Assembly (NCBI GenBank): GCA_029747015.1
Contig: JAKOGI010000335.1
Location: forward strand, 380,001-444,000
Direction: 5' to 3'
Length of the DNA stretch: 64,000 nucleotides
DNA from: Carnegiea gigantea
Taxonomy: Eukaryota > Streptophyta > Magnoliopsida > Caryophyllales > Cactaceae
Below are positions 43,300 through 55,582 of this stretch, one piece after another (the first letter of the stretch is position 1; every line of letters starts with the position of its first letter). The position numbers were made by a program, and so were the translations under genes. The notes under the pieces were generated by a model. The model did not search any database. It was not told the origin of the DNA and worked only from the letters and a program-made list of their open reading frames with translations.

Positions 43300-45090
43300 T
43301 TTTTGAACTGGCAAAAAAGAAAGCGAATACAACTCAATTTTCATACAAGGAGGTACTGATAACGTAAATGCAAAAAGTGACAACAACAGAAAGCAACAGA
43401 ATATGACACGGAATCTTCACATATGAAGGCATATATTAGCATCCAAAAATCCTGTGGTGGCACTCTAGAAGTTGCAGTATCCCTCTGAAACATTTCTTGA
43501 CTTTGCACACTCGATTTTCTGCTTTTTCAAGGTGTATCATCTCAGCAACGAGATATATCAACATGAACCATGATCATGCCTGGCTTAGCCAGAAGTATAT
43601 TCACCATAGTAATATTACTCTCGAAAAGGAATACCCTTATTGTCAAATAAAAAAAATGTTCATACGGAATCAATGTACAAAAGGGCGGAGCCAGGATTCA
43701 AAGTGAGAGGTGTCGAGATTAATAATACACACAATATAAGCTTTAATAGTTCTGAAATTGAAGCAAACATAATTATTTACAAACACAAATTATCATAAAC
43801 AAACTGAAAATCTTCTCCATTTCAAACTAAAAAACACAATCAAATTCTCACTTAGATTCATGGTCTTTGGTAAATCATTAAATTCACCAATTATCATAAA
43901 CAAACACAAATTTGACTAAATTCAATAAATTATACACAAATAAACAAGCATTAACCAATAAATTACCCTAATTCTAATTCCTAAATTCTCAATCAAGAAA
44001 GGTAAAACCCTAATTTTTTAACTGATAAGAGAATCTCTAAATTAACCACTTATTTAACACAAATTTAATAAAAATTAGTAAATTAAACATAAACAAGCAA
44101 TAGTCCAACTTTAAATCTTCAATGAAGAAGACAATTAGGTAAAAATCTTTATTTTTCAATCTACGAATTATGAGTAAATCAGTAAGTTAATTAATTATTT
44201 TACATGAATCTAACTAAAATCAGTAAAGTAAACATAATTATTTACAAAATAACAAATTAAAAACAAAAATTGAGGATTTTGGTTTTTCCCTTAAATTTGG
44301 AATTAGACCAGAGGAGGAGGAGTTTGGAGGCGTCAGGCGTGGCTCGGTGGCTGGCTACTACACAGGTGGTGGCGGGCTTAGCTGCGGCGGCCATCTGGTG
44401 GCGGTAGGCCACTACTGGCGGCGGAAGGTGGCGAGGCAACTAGGCAAAGAGAGGGAGAGTTCCGGGGTGGGCCGTCGTCTCGTGGCGTTCTCCCGTGGGA
44501 AAGAGGATGGGGGAGTGAGAGAATTAAAGAGCTTCAATTGAACCGACAAAAATTCGAAAAATAAAAAACCAGCGTAGCATTATGAGAATAATTATTGGAG
44601 CATTGCGCACACAACTTTTACAATCAGCATATTTCGCAAAATCTTACCCAAAATACATGATGACACAGCAACAGTACCAACATATCTCCAAGGAACAGGT
44701 GCAATTATGCAGTAAATAATCCAGACAAACTTTAATTAATACGAGCTATGCATATTATTCAGACAAACTCTAAGAATCAAGAAACAGCAAGATATCATTC
44801 GAAGAGTACTTCCGACATGCAAATCATGGCCTGGGGGGGGGGGGGGGCGCTACGACACCATAAACCAAAATAAAAACTTCGTTCAAATGGTGGTACTTAG
44901 ATCCTAAACAAGCAAACTTAACAGGAAGGTATTCAACTTCTAACTTCAGGAGATGATTGTTTATAGTCTCTGAGACACTCCACAAGAGAATAGGACATCC
45001 CAAAAAGAGGGCAAAGAATAAGACAAAACTTAATTAGCAGCAGTATACTGATGTACAGCCTACGCGGGAGCACACATTTGCATATACTAA
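43300..45090. other. Upstream Argonaute region; possible TE and GC-rich block
   Basis: No further Argonaute coding exon. At 43,680 GGGCGGAGCCAGGATTC resembles the end of a plant DNA transposon, but I find no matching other end. At 44,290-44,540 there is a GC-rich block with short frames on both strands (Pro/Ala-rich on the minus strand), possibly a captured leader exon or a non-coding exon of the Argonaute gene. A G15 run sits at 44,833-44,847. Confidence 0.3.
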
Positions 45091-45462
45091 GAGCATTCCT
45101 AGCAGAGTTCCAGTTTGTGGAACTCTGGCCTGCCACGTCAGCAAAAGTTCCACAATTTTAGAACTTGCATTCCATTACTTCTCCAACCTATGAAACTCAA
45201 TTTTAATTATCCAATAAAAATATTCATCATGGACCCACCTCATAGCATACAACCTATTTTTTAAATTATTTAAAAACCATATACTTGCTCCAAGAAAAAG
45301 AAAAAACAAAAAAAATATTAAAAAAATGAAAAAAAGTGGCCCGCGGGGTGCCACGGACAGGTGTTTCTCCCCGCGCGGCACACCTCTCTCTCACCTCTCA
45401 TTTGCTGACAAGCGGCCATGGGGGCCCCGCGTTCCCGAATTTTGCGTCCGCTGCCAGTGCTC
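45091..45462. mobile_element. Tourist-like MITE (PIF/Harbinger), 372 bp
   Basis: Ends GAGCATTCCTAGCAG and, reversed, GAGCACTGGCAGCGG, flanked by TAA on both sides (45,088-45,090; 45,463-45,465), the 3-bp TWA duplication of PIF/Harbinger elements. No coding capacity. The interior is GC-rich near the right end. Confidence 0.7.
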
Positions 45463-45465
45463 TAA

Positions 45466-46020
45466 TAAGCAATGAAGAGTAATCATTGCACAGAAACAGG
45501 CCAATTGTTGGCTCTTAGAAAGAAAGTTTTTTTAACAAAATACAAACCATACATATCAAAATGTAAACATTTAATTTAGTGGATAGTGATTATATATCTT
45601 GCTAGAAATTTTGCTTAATTAAGTACAAAGGGTCCTAGTGCTAGTGTGTTACCCACTAGACTTCCTATCAATAAAACCCCGCATCTCCTGAGAATAAAAA
45701 GAAATTAAAAAATGTTAATGCTACAATTTATTTAATATCATTAATATATGAGTTCAAAGATTTCTTGTATTGTATGGATCGGACTACAATCTAACTTGTG
45801 AGAAATAATTACTGTGTCTTTTTTTTTTTCCGATTATTAGTTGGGCATGGCCCATACAAAAGAAAAATGAAACATAAAACAGTCAGTCAGCCACTACAAA
45901 GCTAACAAAAAGACAGCTGTTGCATTCTAGAGAATACAGTTCTAGATAGAAAAGTTTAAATAGCTAATAACCATAATTACAATCAGCATATGAGATCACC
46001 ACCTACTGATCACATGAATC
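45466..46020. other. No gene recognised
   Basis: AT-rich DNA between the MITE and the LINE ORF1 remnant; no terminal repeats seen. Confidence 0.3.
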
Positions 46021-47244
46021 TCAAACTTGTTCTTTATTTTCTATTTTCTTTCTCAAACTTCTTGTGATCCTTCTAATTGTCGGGTTCTCATCTCCGACGA
46101 CAGAAATACCAAGCCTTTTACCAATATCTAAGGCATCTTTTGCTATTTCAGCAGGGGTGGGCGAATCATGAGTTGACCTTGAGTCCCTGTTGCCACTATT
46201 CTAACCTTTGTTAGAATGTTTAGCCATATGCCTTTTTTCATGAAGTTGAATGTCCATCTCGAAGGCATTATCAAACGGGAACAAGGAACTATTAATCTTC
46301 TCATCATCTTCCATTGAAGATCCGTAACTTAGTGCCTGAGAAGGGAACTTTCCAACAAAAATCGATTGATTATGAGCACCATCCAAGGATTGAGTAATTG
46401 TCTTACTATTATCCGAAAGACTCTCATGAACATCATTCCCCGCAACCTCAAGATTATCATTAGGGGCTTCTAACTTGTTGCTGTTCGGGTAACTCAAAAG
46501 AGCTTGCTTATATGGGGAAGCTAATTGTTGATTGTTCTCCAAGGCTGTAGGAGCTTCATTAGGTATTGATGTGAGCTTCCTTTTCGGAATCCATTTTCAA
46601 ACTATCTTCTTTTGAGGCTTCTCCCTTTACTTGCTTGGCCTTGATGATGTCCTCTTTTGGAATTTTGTCCAAGCAACTTCCAACTTACGCCCATTCACAG
46701 ATTCACCATTCAGTGCTTCAATTGTACTCTTACCATAATTGAATTCACCAAATCTAATAAACCCATACTTTTGGCCACCTTTTCTTCCAACTTTGTTAGG
46801 TATATAAACATCCACTACCTCACCAAAACTGCTAAACAGCTTTTTGAATCCCAAATTGTCTAAATCAATAGGTAAATTATCAATGAAAATTGAGAAGATT
46901 CGCATTCGATTAGCTCTACTCTCTTCATTGGTTGAATGCTGCGCTTGAAACATACCGTGCCCAACTCCCACAACCTCTGGTCTGCCATGACACTGCCCAG
47001 ACCAACCATCCTGTTTGTGCCAGCGTCGGCCACAAGTCGGTGGAAAGTGCCAGGGGTGGTGAGACGCAACCGGTTGAGCGACGTGCCACGCAAAGTAAGA
47101 GAATTGAATAAACACCAAGGGCAAAAGCAAGAAAACAGAAGGTCCGAAGGAGGCCGGCCGGCGATGGTGGGCCCTTTTCCGGCGGCCCAACGCTGACCAT
47201 GGCGACGAACACCACCCGGGAGCACCATGAGACGACAAGAGCAC
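46021..47244 (-). pseudogene. LINE ORF1 remnant with RRM domain
   Basis: Minus strand: after a low-quality N-terminus, R-I-F-S-I-F-I-D-N-L-P then F-K-K-L-F-S-S-F-G-E-V-V-D-V-Y-I-P and Y-G-F-I-R-F-G-E-F-N form a complete RRM (RNP2 I-F-I-D-N-L, RNP1 Q-K-Y-G-F-I-R-F; about 46,640-46,890). After a stop come linker frames (46,201-46,542) and a basic tail ending I-T-R-S-L-R-K-K-I-E-N-K. Plant L1 ORF1 proteins often have this RRM and such a tail; they bind LINE RNA. No ORF2 follows, so this is a fragment or a chimeric copy. Confidence 0.65.
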
Positions 47245-47438
47245 CAGAAGGAAAAGAAACTAACGCTGGTCAGGGAGGCCAGCAGCCACGGAGGCTAGGA
47301 CAGAGAGACGAATGAGGCGGCCACTGATGCTACGGTTATTGCCACGCGCACGCCTTTCGCCGACCCATTTCACCCTTTGCCTTTTAATTGATTTGTGATA
47401 TGATTTTATTTTTATGTAATAATTACTATGTCTTAAGA

Positions 47439-48033
47439 GATTGAGCTAGGGATGGCAAAAAGTTAGGGAATACCCGTCTCCGCCGGGGCTCCGCCCCGAA
47501 GTGGGGGAAAATCCCCATCTCCAACGAGGACGGGGACGGAGACGGGGAGGAAAATTAATCCCCGCTCGGGGATGGGGACGGGGATGAGGATATAGTTCAA
47601 CCTGTCCCCGTTCCCATTTCCCGGCCGGGGATTTTCCCCCATTCCCATCCCCATCCCCGATTCCCTGATTGGGGAAAAATCCCCGCACCCGTTCCCAATT
47701 TTAATTAAAATTACAAAAATAATCTTATTTTTAAAATTTTTAAATGAAACAACTAAGGTTATATATGTAATTTTCTTTGTAAAAACCCTATATATATATC
47801 GGATTTAGTACTCATAGCTGTGCAGAGTTCAGAAGGTGGAGAAAAAATAGAGGGTAAAAATCCCCGTTGGGGCCCCGACGGGGATTAAATCCCTACCGGG
47901 AGGGGAACGGGGGGGAATTTTTTCCCCGAAGTGGGGAACGGGGCGGGAACGGGGAACGGAGATGCCAGCGGGGACGGGGACGGGGAATATACTCTCCATC
48001 CCCAATCCGCCCGTTGCCATCCCTAGATTGAGC
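47439..48033. mobile_element. Non-autonomous hAT element with perfect TIRs and TSD
   Basis: The element 47,447-48,025 (579 bp) starts TAGGGATGGCAA and ends with its exact inverse TTGCCATCCCTA, flanked by perfect 8-bp duplications GATTGAGC (47,439-47,446 and 48,026-48,033). The interior has G/C-rich GGGGACGGGGA-type repeats near both ends in opposite orientation, leaving an AT-rich centre. The open frames here come from those repeats. Perfect ends suggest recent movement with a transposase from elsewhere. Confidence 0.95.
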
Positions 48034-48574
48034 CAATCACAAAGGCCAATTAATCTTTACATAAAATCTTATAGAATTTAATTAGCAACCAAGCTCCTTG
48101 ATTCCCCCCCCCCCAAAAAATACCCCACCCCCTTTTTTAAAAAATAAAGAAATATTTGATGGCAACCAGCCCGGGGGGAACTGCCATTTGATACCTAGAA
48201 ATTCCAGGAAAATCCTTCAAAGAAGTTTTCGCGAAAAATATTTTTTTCTTGGACAAGATACAGGAAGTATAGCATATATTTTCCGCTTTTTGCATCCAAA
48301 AAAAAAAAAAAAAGAAACATTGAAAGAACATATTAGATCTGGTAGGCTACGTATATCTATGTTAAAAACTTTACCATGAAATTGACAGATTAACCTTTTG
48401 CCCTTACATTGAGCAACATATGGGTGTTAAACAGTTAAAGAACAGGTAGAAAGCAAAACAGTTGTGTACGTAAAACCCAAAGCAAGAAATTTCTAAGTCT
48501 GCCATTAACAAAGAGCATCTATGAACATGAACAAGTTGGCAAAAAGATCAAGGAGAAAAAAGAGAGAATTTCAA
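48034..48574. other. No gene recognised
   Basis: Contains a C-run/A-run (near 48,105-48,120) and a poly(A) stretch near 48,299-48,313. No coding or terminal repeats. Confidence 0.3.
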
Positions 48575-48835
48575 CAGTGGGAGACTTGCAATGTAGGAGC
48601 ACAGAGTAAGAATCGAGCGAGGGGGAAGAGGGAAGAGAGAGAAAGAGAGGTAAACACCGATGGCAAAGAGAGAAGATGAGACGAACGAAGGAAGAAACCC
48701 TAGAACAATGCTGACAGTGATCGATATATCACCAATCGACGGCCCTTTCTGTCTTCTCTTTCTCTTTTTTTTCTCTCTCTCTCTCTCTCGCTCTTTCGCG
48801 CTCTCAATGGGAGAGTAGTCTTTAGTTCATACTAA
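48575..48835 (-). promoter_or_regulatory. 5'-leader-like CT-rich block
   Basis: On the minus strand: GAGAGAGAG-rich stretch, GACAGAAAGGGCCGTCGATT, then GTTCTAGGGTTTCTTCCTTC, then CTCTTTCTCTCTCTTCCC. This looks like a plant core promoter/5' leader. It has the same orientation as the Argonaute exons, 5.3 kb upstream, and could be their untranslated first exon with a TE-expanded intron. That link is inference only. Confidence 0.3.
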
Positions 48836-48851
48836 TTAAGAGTATACATAT

Positions 48852-48854
<3 letters not shown>

Positions 48855-48926
<72 letters not shown>
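48855..48926. repeat. (AT)n microsatellite
   Basis: About 35 uninterrupted AT units. Confidence 0.97.
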
Positions 48927-48928
<2 letters not shown>

Positions 48929-50932
48929 TGGATGAATTCAATGTATGAGTGTCATGTGTCATGAAACATAGGATGCTCTGTGTAATGCCAAATAGAATTT
49001 ATTATCTACATAAATCTTCATTTATGGTTAAACTAATGTAATGTTATATTTATTCTAAAGAATGACTTTTTGCATATGTTATATATTTATTAATATACTA
49101 CAATAAAATATCCTTGCCTTAATAAACTTAAAAGGTGATCCAAAAAGTTTGTCTATAAAAATAGATGTACATATATTAGAGAATTTTGATAAAAAATAAT
49201 AAATAAATAATTATGGTATGAAAACAAAAGGAATTTTAATTGATTTAAAAGGAAAAAAAGAAAAGAAATAAATAACTCAAAAAATAATAATTACATTGTT
49301 CTGGAGTTATTACCACCTTTAAAATTGATATATTTTTATTGCTTATTTATATTTAATGAGCTTAAAACAACAACTAGCTAAAATTCTTGCATGGACTTTT
49401 CACATATGTTATGTAGTCATTAGTAAGATGATAACATAATCTTTGTTAAATTAATAGAAATTAAAAAAAAGTCAATCCATGTATCTAAAAAATTTGCCCA
49501 CAAAAGAAAAGACATCTAATATATGAGATAATTTTTTTAAAAATAGTAAATAAATACTTATATTATAGATACAAAAGGAATTTTTAAAAATTTAATGGAA
49601 AAAGAAAAAGAAACAATGATAACTCAAAAAAATAATTGTTTTCTAATACAATATCAATTCTATATATTAATGTGACCCAATGCTATGTAGTCATTACTAA
49701 TTAGTAATAAATTTATTTTCCAAAAATATAATTGTTTAATGGTGAAATACTAAAGAAATGAAATAAAAAAGTGAGTTCAAATTAAAAATTAAGAGGATGT
49801 TGTTGCAGCCAAAAAAGAAGCTAGCAAAACGTTCAACTTATGATAATTAAATAATTTGACACATCAATTTATTTTTACTATTCGAAAAGAAACCATCTAT
49901 TATATTAGTTATACATTTAACAAACATTTGATTTATGTTCCTACATCGCAAAAGTATAACCCTAGTACAACTCGTAATTGTACTGAATAATCTATCTGCA
50001 AGCTCCACACTATACCTATTCGGATATTGTTTTGAACTTCGGTTCCAATTCTCAATTAGTTAGTTTATGCCATCAGGCTCCAATCAAATTTAACCTTCAA
50101 AACTTTTTTTTAAAGAAACAGAAACTAAAGTTAAACAGTAGGATTAAATGAGAATTTAATAGTCACATAGGAGACCAATGGATTAATGCTCTTTTTTGTA
50201 GGGGAGTGGGGACATACAGCATCGTTGTAGTCATAATGCCAATTAAATTTCCCATGCAAGCTTGCAAATACATTTTGGGGAAAAAGAGCGACACTCCAGG
50301 ACCTCAGCTAAGCCGAATTGAATTCTACCTTTTTATGGCATAGTCAAATTGGATGGATGAGCTCTCATCTATTATCTTGGACCTGTCATCGATGGTGGAT
50401 GACAAGCAATTTGTTATAATTTCAGATTTATAGGTTTGAATAATAATAATAAAAGAAACGTAAGAGTGTAGCAAACAAATAATAGAAAGGTGGATATCAA
50501 AACCCGAAATCCATAAAGTTAAGATTATAGTAAAACATTTATAAAATAAGAGTGAAAACTTAAAATACTTTTACTTATACTAATAGAAATTTGGCGTACC
50601 TCTGATTTAATATTAGAGAGCACAAGTGGGGAGGGTCATGTACATAGAAGGCTAGATGAAAAATTTCACCTTCTTCATTTTTTAAAAAATTTGTAAGGTC
50701 ACAATAAAAAAAAATCAAGTAAAAGAAAACCAAGGAATGTGGATTTTTGGTAGCTTTGGAATTGAATTGAAGTTTTAAATCTTTTATTGATATGCCAAAA
50801 GTTGTAATTTACAAGTATTAAATTGGGTGTTCTCGATGAAATTTTGTGGGCGCTACCTAATACTGAAAATCAAGCACGTCATCGTGCTCAATCCAATATT
50901 TTTGACAAATGGAACCTCTTGAGTCCACTCAA
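48927..50932. other. No gene; diverged local duplication
   Basis: AT-rich. Two related stretches (about 49,065-49,280 and 49,390-49,640) share CATATGTTAT, AAAAG.CAATCC, TCTA.AAAA and ACAAAAGGAATTTT in the same order, suggesting an old duplication of about 330 bp. No recognisable coding sequence or element ends. Confidence 0.4.
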
Positions 50933-50941
50933 CAATTAAAC

Positions 50942-52141
50942 AAGTTGTTAGATTACTTTACCATCAACGTTTTGATTTTATTCAAGATTACCACCCACTT
51001 TATTTTGTATTCAAGTTTACCACAATCTTTTGTATTAAGTTTACAATTGCCACTCTACCCCCACTCAACCGGCTGCAGCAGGTTTGTTTTTATTTTTCTT
51101 TTTTTCCCCCTTAAATAAATGGGAATGCATAGTGGGTGAGAATATATCTCAAGGAAGATCAGATGTTTCCTGTTTCAACTCTATGGTAGACAAAACCTAC
51201 TTTTTATGGAGCAATTTATCAAACACATGGCAGACTAAACCACAAAAAATGTTTTAACTTCAGGAAACTCATGGTTAACCAAAAAATGATACCTGAAACA
51301 ACAAACTAAAAAGTACTAAATGGAAATAATCAATCCATAAGCAAAATTGAAACCAACAGCTCAAGAAATTAAGCAAAAACATCAAATATGGTTCCCTTAA
51401 TTTTTTTTTTTAAAATTCACGTTCACATTCCAATTTTCTCCTTCACTTTTTTTTCTTCTTCATCATCATCATTCATCAACCTCACTAGAATTTCATACCC
51501 AAATTTGAATTAACTTAAGAATCCGACTGCTCTCTCTAATTGATCACCAAGTATTTAGATCTAAAGATGAAGACTTGAACCATCCCATCACAATATGAAC
51601 ACTTCTTCGCATCATCATCAGCTCTCATCCCATTAAAAAGGGCACCACCATGAGCAGAGGAAGATGAACAGTTAAGACAGATACTTTGAGAATCCACAAG
51701 CCTCCTGTGATTTGAGCAATACCCAACTTTCGACACTTTCCTTTTGTGGGGTTTAAGGAAATGGTGGTCGACCCTCGAACAGAATACGAAGGGGACTTCA
51801 AGACCAAAAAGTGAATCGCAGAGGCACCTTAACCGGAGGAATATCGGACTGTGATGGTGAAGTGGGCAGCGGTGGTAGAGAACTGGTGAAGAGATGGAAG
51901 AAGAGGGGTTTAGGGAGGAGAGAGAGGGTTGGGTCATGATGGGATTCTGCAAAAGTGCGGGCGAGACTGGTAAAACAAAAAAGAAAAATAAAGGAAACCT
52001 ACAGCAACCGGCATGTCGAGGCCAATAGTGGTACTTTTGAAATTGAAAAATTAGTTCAATGGTAAATTGGAACAAAAAATAACATGGGTGATATTTTTGA
52101 ACAAAATTAAAACCTGGGTGGTAGAATAGTCTAGGGACTCA
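50942..52141. mobile_element. Pack-MULE, 1.2 kb, long TIRs
   Basis: Diverged terminal inverted repeats of about 160-170 bp: the left end TTAGATTACTTTACCATC... TTCAAGATTACCACCCA through CAACCGGCTGCAGCAGG matches the reversed right end CTAGACTATTCTACCACC... through CCGGTTGCTGTAGG. Flanked by 9-bp duplications CAATTAAAC (50,933-50,941; 52,142-52,150). Long TIRs plus 9-bp duplication are diagnostic of Mutator-like elements. No transposase; the interior carries a gene fragment. Confidence 0.88.
51536..51820 (-). pseudogene. Captured DUF593 (myosin-binding, GTD-binding) gene fragment
   Basis: Minus-strand frame S-L-F-G-L-E-V-P-F-V-F-C-S-R-V-D-H-H-F then K-V-G-Y-C-S-N-H-R-R-L-V-D-S-Q-S and C-L-N-C-S-S-S-S. 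Plant MyoB/DUF593 proteins have L-F-G-L-x-x-P-C-x-x-C-x-R-x-D-H and (I/L)-x-x-L-G-Y-C-x-x-H-x-x-L-x-x-x-x-x-M-C-x-x-C in the region after the N-terminal membrane anchor. Family function: membrane-anchored receptors for myosin XI in vesicle traffic. The middle of the conserved region is shortened here and the coiled-coil GTD-binding domain is missing. The frame upstream (to 52,075) is TIR sequence. Confidence 0.68.
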
Positions 52142-52150
52142 CAATTAAAC

Positions 52151-52849
52151 CCCCAAATATTGTTTGCAAGTTCCGCCATTAATTTTAGGTGAATTTTACA
52201 ATTCATAACTAAGTCTAACTATTGAAAATTTGGCGACTTTAAACCATTTAACATGTTAATTTTGATCAAAACAAAACACTTAAGAGGTGTCTTACTACAA
52301 GATATATATTATTATCTTATTATTCAATAGCCAGTTATAATCCTCATTTAAACTTATTTTGTCAATTTAAGAAATCATTTATAATAGCTAAAGTCTCAAT
52401 AAATCAATTAAAAACTTAATTCAAGTCTCCTATATACACACTACATACGTAAAAATTATATTCAGGCTATTATACCCATATATCATCACCTTCTTTATTT
52501 GCGTCCACAATTCAATTGGCCAATCTACTAATTCCAATCCTTTTTCTTTCCTAGGCAAATTTATAAATAAAAGCAAAGCAATAATCGGCTAAATCCCATG
52601 CTTTAGCAAACACATGACAGAGGGATGGAAAATTTAGACATAAAAGTCAAAATTATAAATGAGTGATGTTGATCATCGAGATATGAACTAAAGAAAGTCT
52701 ATAAAAGTCTATGATTAGAGGGAGAAAACTTAGAGAGAAGATAGCGGATTGCTACGGATCTTCAATTTTGTATATTAAGAGAAGAATGAATGAATAAATA
52801 TCAATAAAAGTATTTACTTTTTATACCTAAATCAATTGGCTTAAGTTAG
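52151..52849. other. No gene; may include copia 3' LTR remnant
   Basis: AT-rich sequence downstream (minus strand) of the decayed copia pol. An LTR would be expected near here, but no partner could be identified, so none is called. Confidence 0.3.
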
Positions 52850-54223
52850 TTATTAAGGAGGTACACATCATCACCAAGTTGTAACAACCTACACAGCTCA
52901 TCAGTAACAAATTTAGGTGGAGCTAGAGGTGCAAAAGCTACTTGCTTTATTGTTCAAGACTGCTGCAGGGTGCTATTCTCTTCACCTCCTTCAAGCTGGA
53001 ATAGTGAGGATGAGGAATCATGCCAACCTTGGAAAGGAGATAATTTTGTTGAGGAGAAGACAAAATCCTTACTAAAATATTTTCTAGCTATTGGCCAGTG
53101 GGCATATATATAAGATAATTGTAATAATTCTTCTGGAATTTTTTCGTTGTAAAACAACAATTATTTTGATATGCTTAGTTCTCTCATAAAAAATAAGATT
53201 CTTTTAAATGTATATAGCTGATTGATTGTCACAAAAGAGTGTTACAGGCTTCGGAGCTTTCACACTAAGTTCTTTAAAAAGTCGAACACAACACGTTATC
53301 TCTACTATTACTTGTGACATAGTCCTGTATTCAACATTTTGGATGATGGTCTAGATATAGTGCCTTGTTTCTTGCTTTTCCAACCAATAGGAGAAGAACC
53401 AAAAAAGGATAATGTAGCCATTAACTAATCTCAAGTACTATGGTCAAGCAGCCTAGTCTAAGTTTGAATAAGCTTGAATAGAAAGTTTATCAGTAGCTTT
53501 TAGAAGAATTCCTTGACCAATGGCGCTTAGATGTATCTCAAGGTATGATGTAGACCTTGTAAATGCGAAGTTCTTGGCTTCTGTATAAATTGGCTTAAAG
53601 TATGTGCTATAGAACTTAGGTTAGGCCTAGTATGTGTTATGAAATTTAATTTTCCCACCATTGTTCCCTAGTAGGTTGTATATGATATGGAGGCAAGGGA
53701 GTTGAAGTACACTTTAGTTTGGTTAAATAGTTGCCTTGGATAAGTTGTATAGTAAATTTCTTTTGCGATAAAAGAACTCCTTGTGGATGTAACTCACTTG
53801 TAAACCCATGAAATAAACAAGTTTCCTAAGATCTTTGATGCCAAAACACTTGTCCAAGTGTTGTTTAATATGTTGTGTAATACCTCTAGGACAAGTCTAG
53901 CTTTTAATCTTTCTAAGGGCTCATATGTCTTGGATTTCACTTTCTAAGCCCACTGGGTGCTGATAACTTCAATGCATGGTTGTAACTTAACAAATTCCCA
54001 GTGTTATTTGACACTAGGGCCTCTATCTCTTTGTTCATAACTTTACCATCTAGAGGCTATAGAGGATTGTTACTAAGATTATCGTTCTTCAAATTCAGGC
54101 TAAGTAGCTAGTCACCATACCATAATATCCAATAGCTAACTTAGTGGACTGAATACCACAACAACAATCTTGTAAGTGTTTTGGATGTTGATGTACTCTA
54201 ATTATTTTTCTCAAAAAGTGGTT
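52850..54223 (-). pseudogene. Decayed copia pol: RT and RNase H part
   Basis: On the minus strand: M-N-K-E-I-E-A-L-V-S-N-N-T then R-L-K-A-R-L-V (start of copia RT, about 53,880-54,070), I-K-D-L-R-K-L-V-Y-F-M-G-L-Q-V (about 53,790-53,850), and S-K-K-Q-G-T-I-S-R-S-S-S-K-A-E-Y-R, F-C-D-N-Q-S-A-I-Y-I (RNase H, about 53,195-53,390). Many stops and frameshifts; the catalytic Y-V-D-D segment is gone. Its upstream half lies beyond the Gypsy insertion, at 59,416. Confidence 0.85.
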
Positions 54224-54228
54224 GCAGC

Positions 54229-55450
54229 TGATGAACTCCTATTTTACCTTACTTTAGCTCTTATTTGATCCCTATTTCTCATTGTTTTTATATCAAATAT
54301 AGACGAGAAATGATCAAATTTACTTCCTTTGATTCAATTATGCTTATAAAGTTATTTGTCTTACTTTCAGAAGATATCTCTGGGTTTTGATAGACAGAAC
54401 AACTTTGGAATGAATTACAAGGAAGAATAGAGGTCTAAGAAGCCCTAGGAACCAAGAGAGAAACAGTGGGGAGAGCTTCTGATGAACCAAAAATTTGGCA
54501 TGGGGGCCCCATGCCAGGTGGCACAACCGTGCCATTCCCCAATTTTCATGATAAAAGCGCCCTCGAGCATCTATTTAATAGGGGGATTTTTTTCTAGGTT
54601 TTTGAGGGGGCGATTTAGGTTTCCTCCTCCCACTCCCAAACCCCATTAGGGGGTGAATAAATTAGGTTAAATTAGAAGGTTAACTTTGATTTCAAGCTTG
54701 TAGATTCGATCTTCAACTAAATCAAGCATAAGTTTTCTCTTCTCTTCCTCTCTCTATTTTGTTTACTTATATTCATGTTTTAGTTTACAATCTTTTGTGA
54801 TGTTTAGCGATCATAGTTGTGAATCTATGATTGCGATTAGCCTTTTGATGGCTAATTGATCTTTGTTTAGGCTTTTACCCCTCTTATTTATGCTAGAATC
54901 TAAGGTTTTCTCTTACACCTACCAAGTGTTCAATGAAATGCTCGAAAGAGTTTTCATACTTGTTTTGGGACAATTAACCTATGCTGAGTGGTGAGGTTGA
55001 TTGTTTAGTGTGGGTAGAGTGAATAGCCGGGATTGAGACATGAAAATAATTTTAGTCGCTGGCTAGGTCAAAGGTTGTTAATCTTATAGTCTAATTGACC
55101 TAATCCCATCAAAATAGGTGGTTAGAACATTTAGACTAGCCTATTGACCCTTGAGAGAGGACTTAGGTGGACTCTCATTGGGCAACCGATCATCCTTGAA
55201 TTATTAGCATAACTTGGGAAGGTGAGGGTATGAATTGATTAGTTAGTCTACCTTAGGTTTAACTACAATTGAAGTCTTATTTGTTTTAGTAGTTTAGTTT
55301 TACTTCTCTTCACCTTCGATTTTGCCTAGATTGATACGATTGAGTGAACTTTGATAGTTGAAGACACAACTCCCTGCGGACGACACCCCAAGTACTCAAC
55401 AATACACCTTGTACTTGGGGTTTATAAATATTAAAACCTTTTTCCTAACA
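54229..55450 (+). repeat. 5' LTR of nested Gypsy element
   Basis: TGATGAACTCCTATTTTACC...TTTTTCCTAACA. Pairs with 58,208-59,410. Confidence 0.95.
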
Positions 55451-55452
55451 AG

Positions 55453-55472
55453 TTTTTGGCGCTGTTGCCAGA
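55453..55472 (+). other. Primer-binding site of nested Gypsy element
   Basis: TTTTTGGCGCTGTTGCCAGA, a one-base variant of the TGGCGCCGTTGCC primer site common in plant Gypsy elements. Confidence 0.85.
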
Positions 55473-55582
55473 GACGTGGTGTTTTTCAATATCGGGGTTT
55501 ATTTGAGCATTCAAGGCTAGGCCCTTTTTTTAAAAAAAAATCCAAAAAAATCTAAAAATCAAAAATTTGAAAAAAAATCAAA

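Noticed and set aside
43680..44540. Complete DNA transposon starting GGGCGGAGCCAGG
   Set aside because: No matching inverted end or target duplication found on the right side.
47446..48020. Gly/Pro/Arg-rich frames up to 80 codons
   Set aside because: They come from GGGGACGGGGA-type repeats in the termini of the hAT element.
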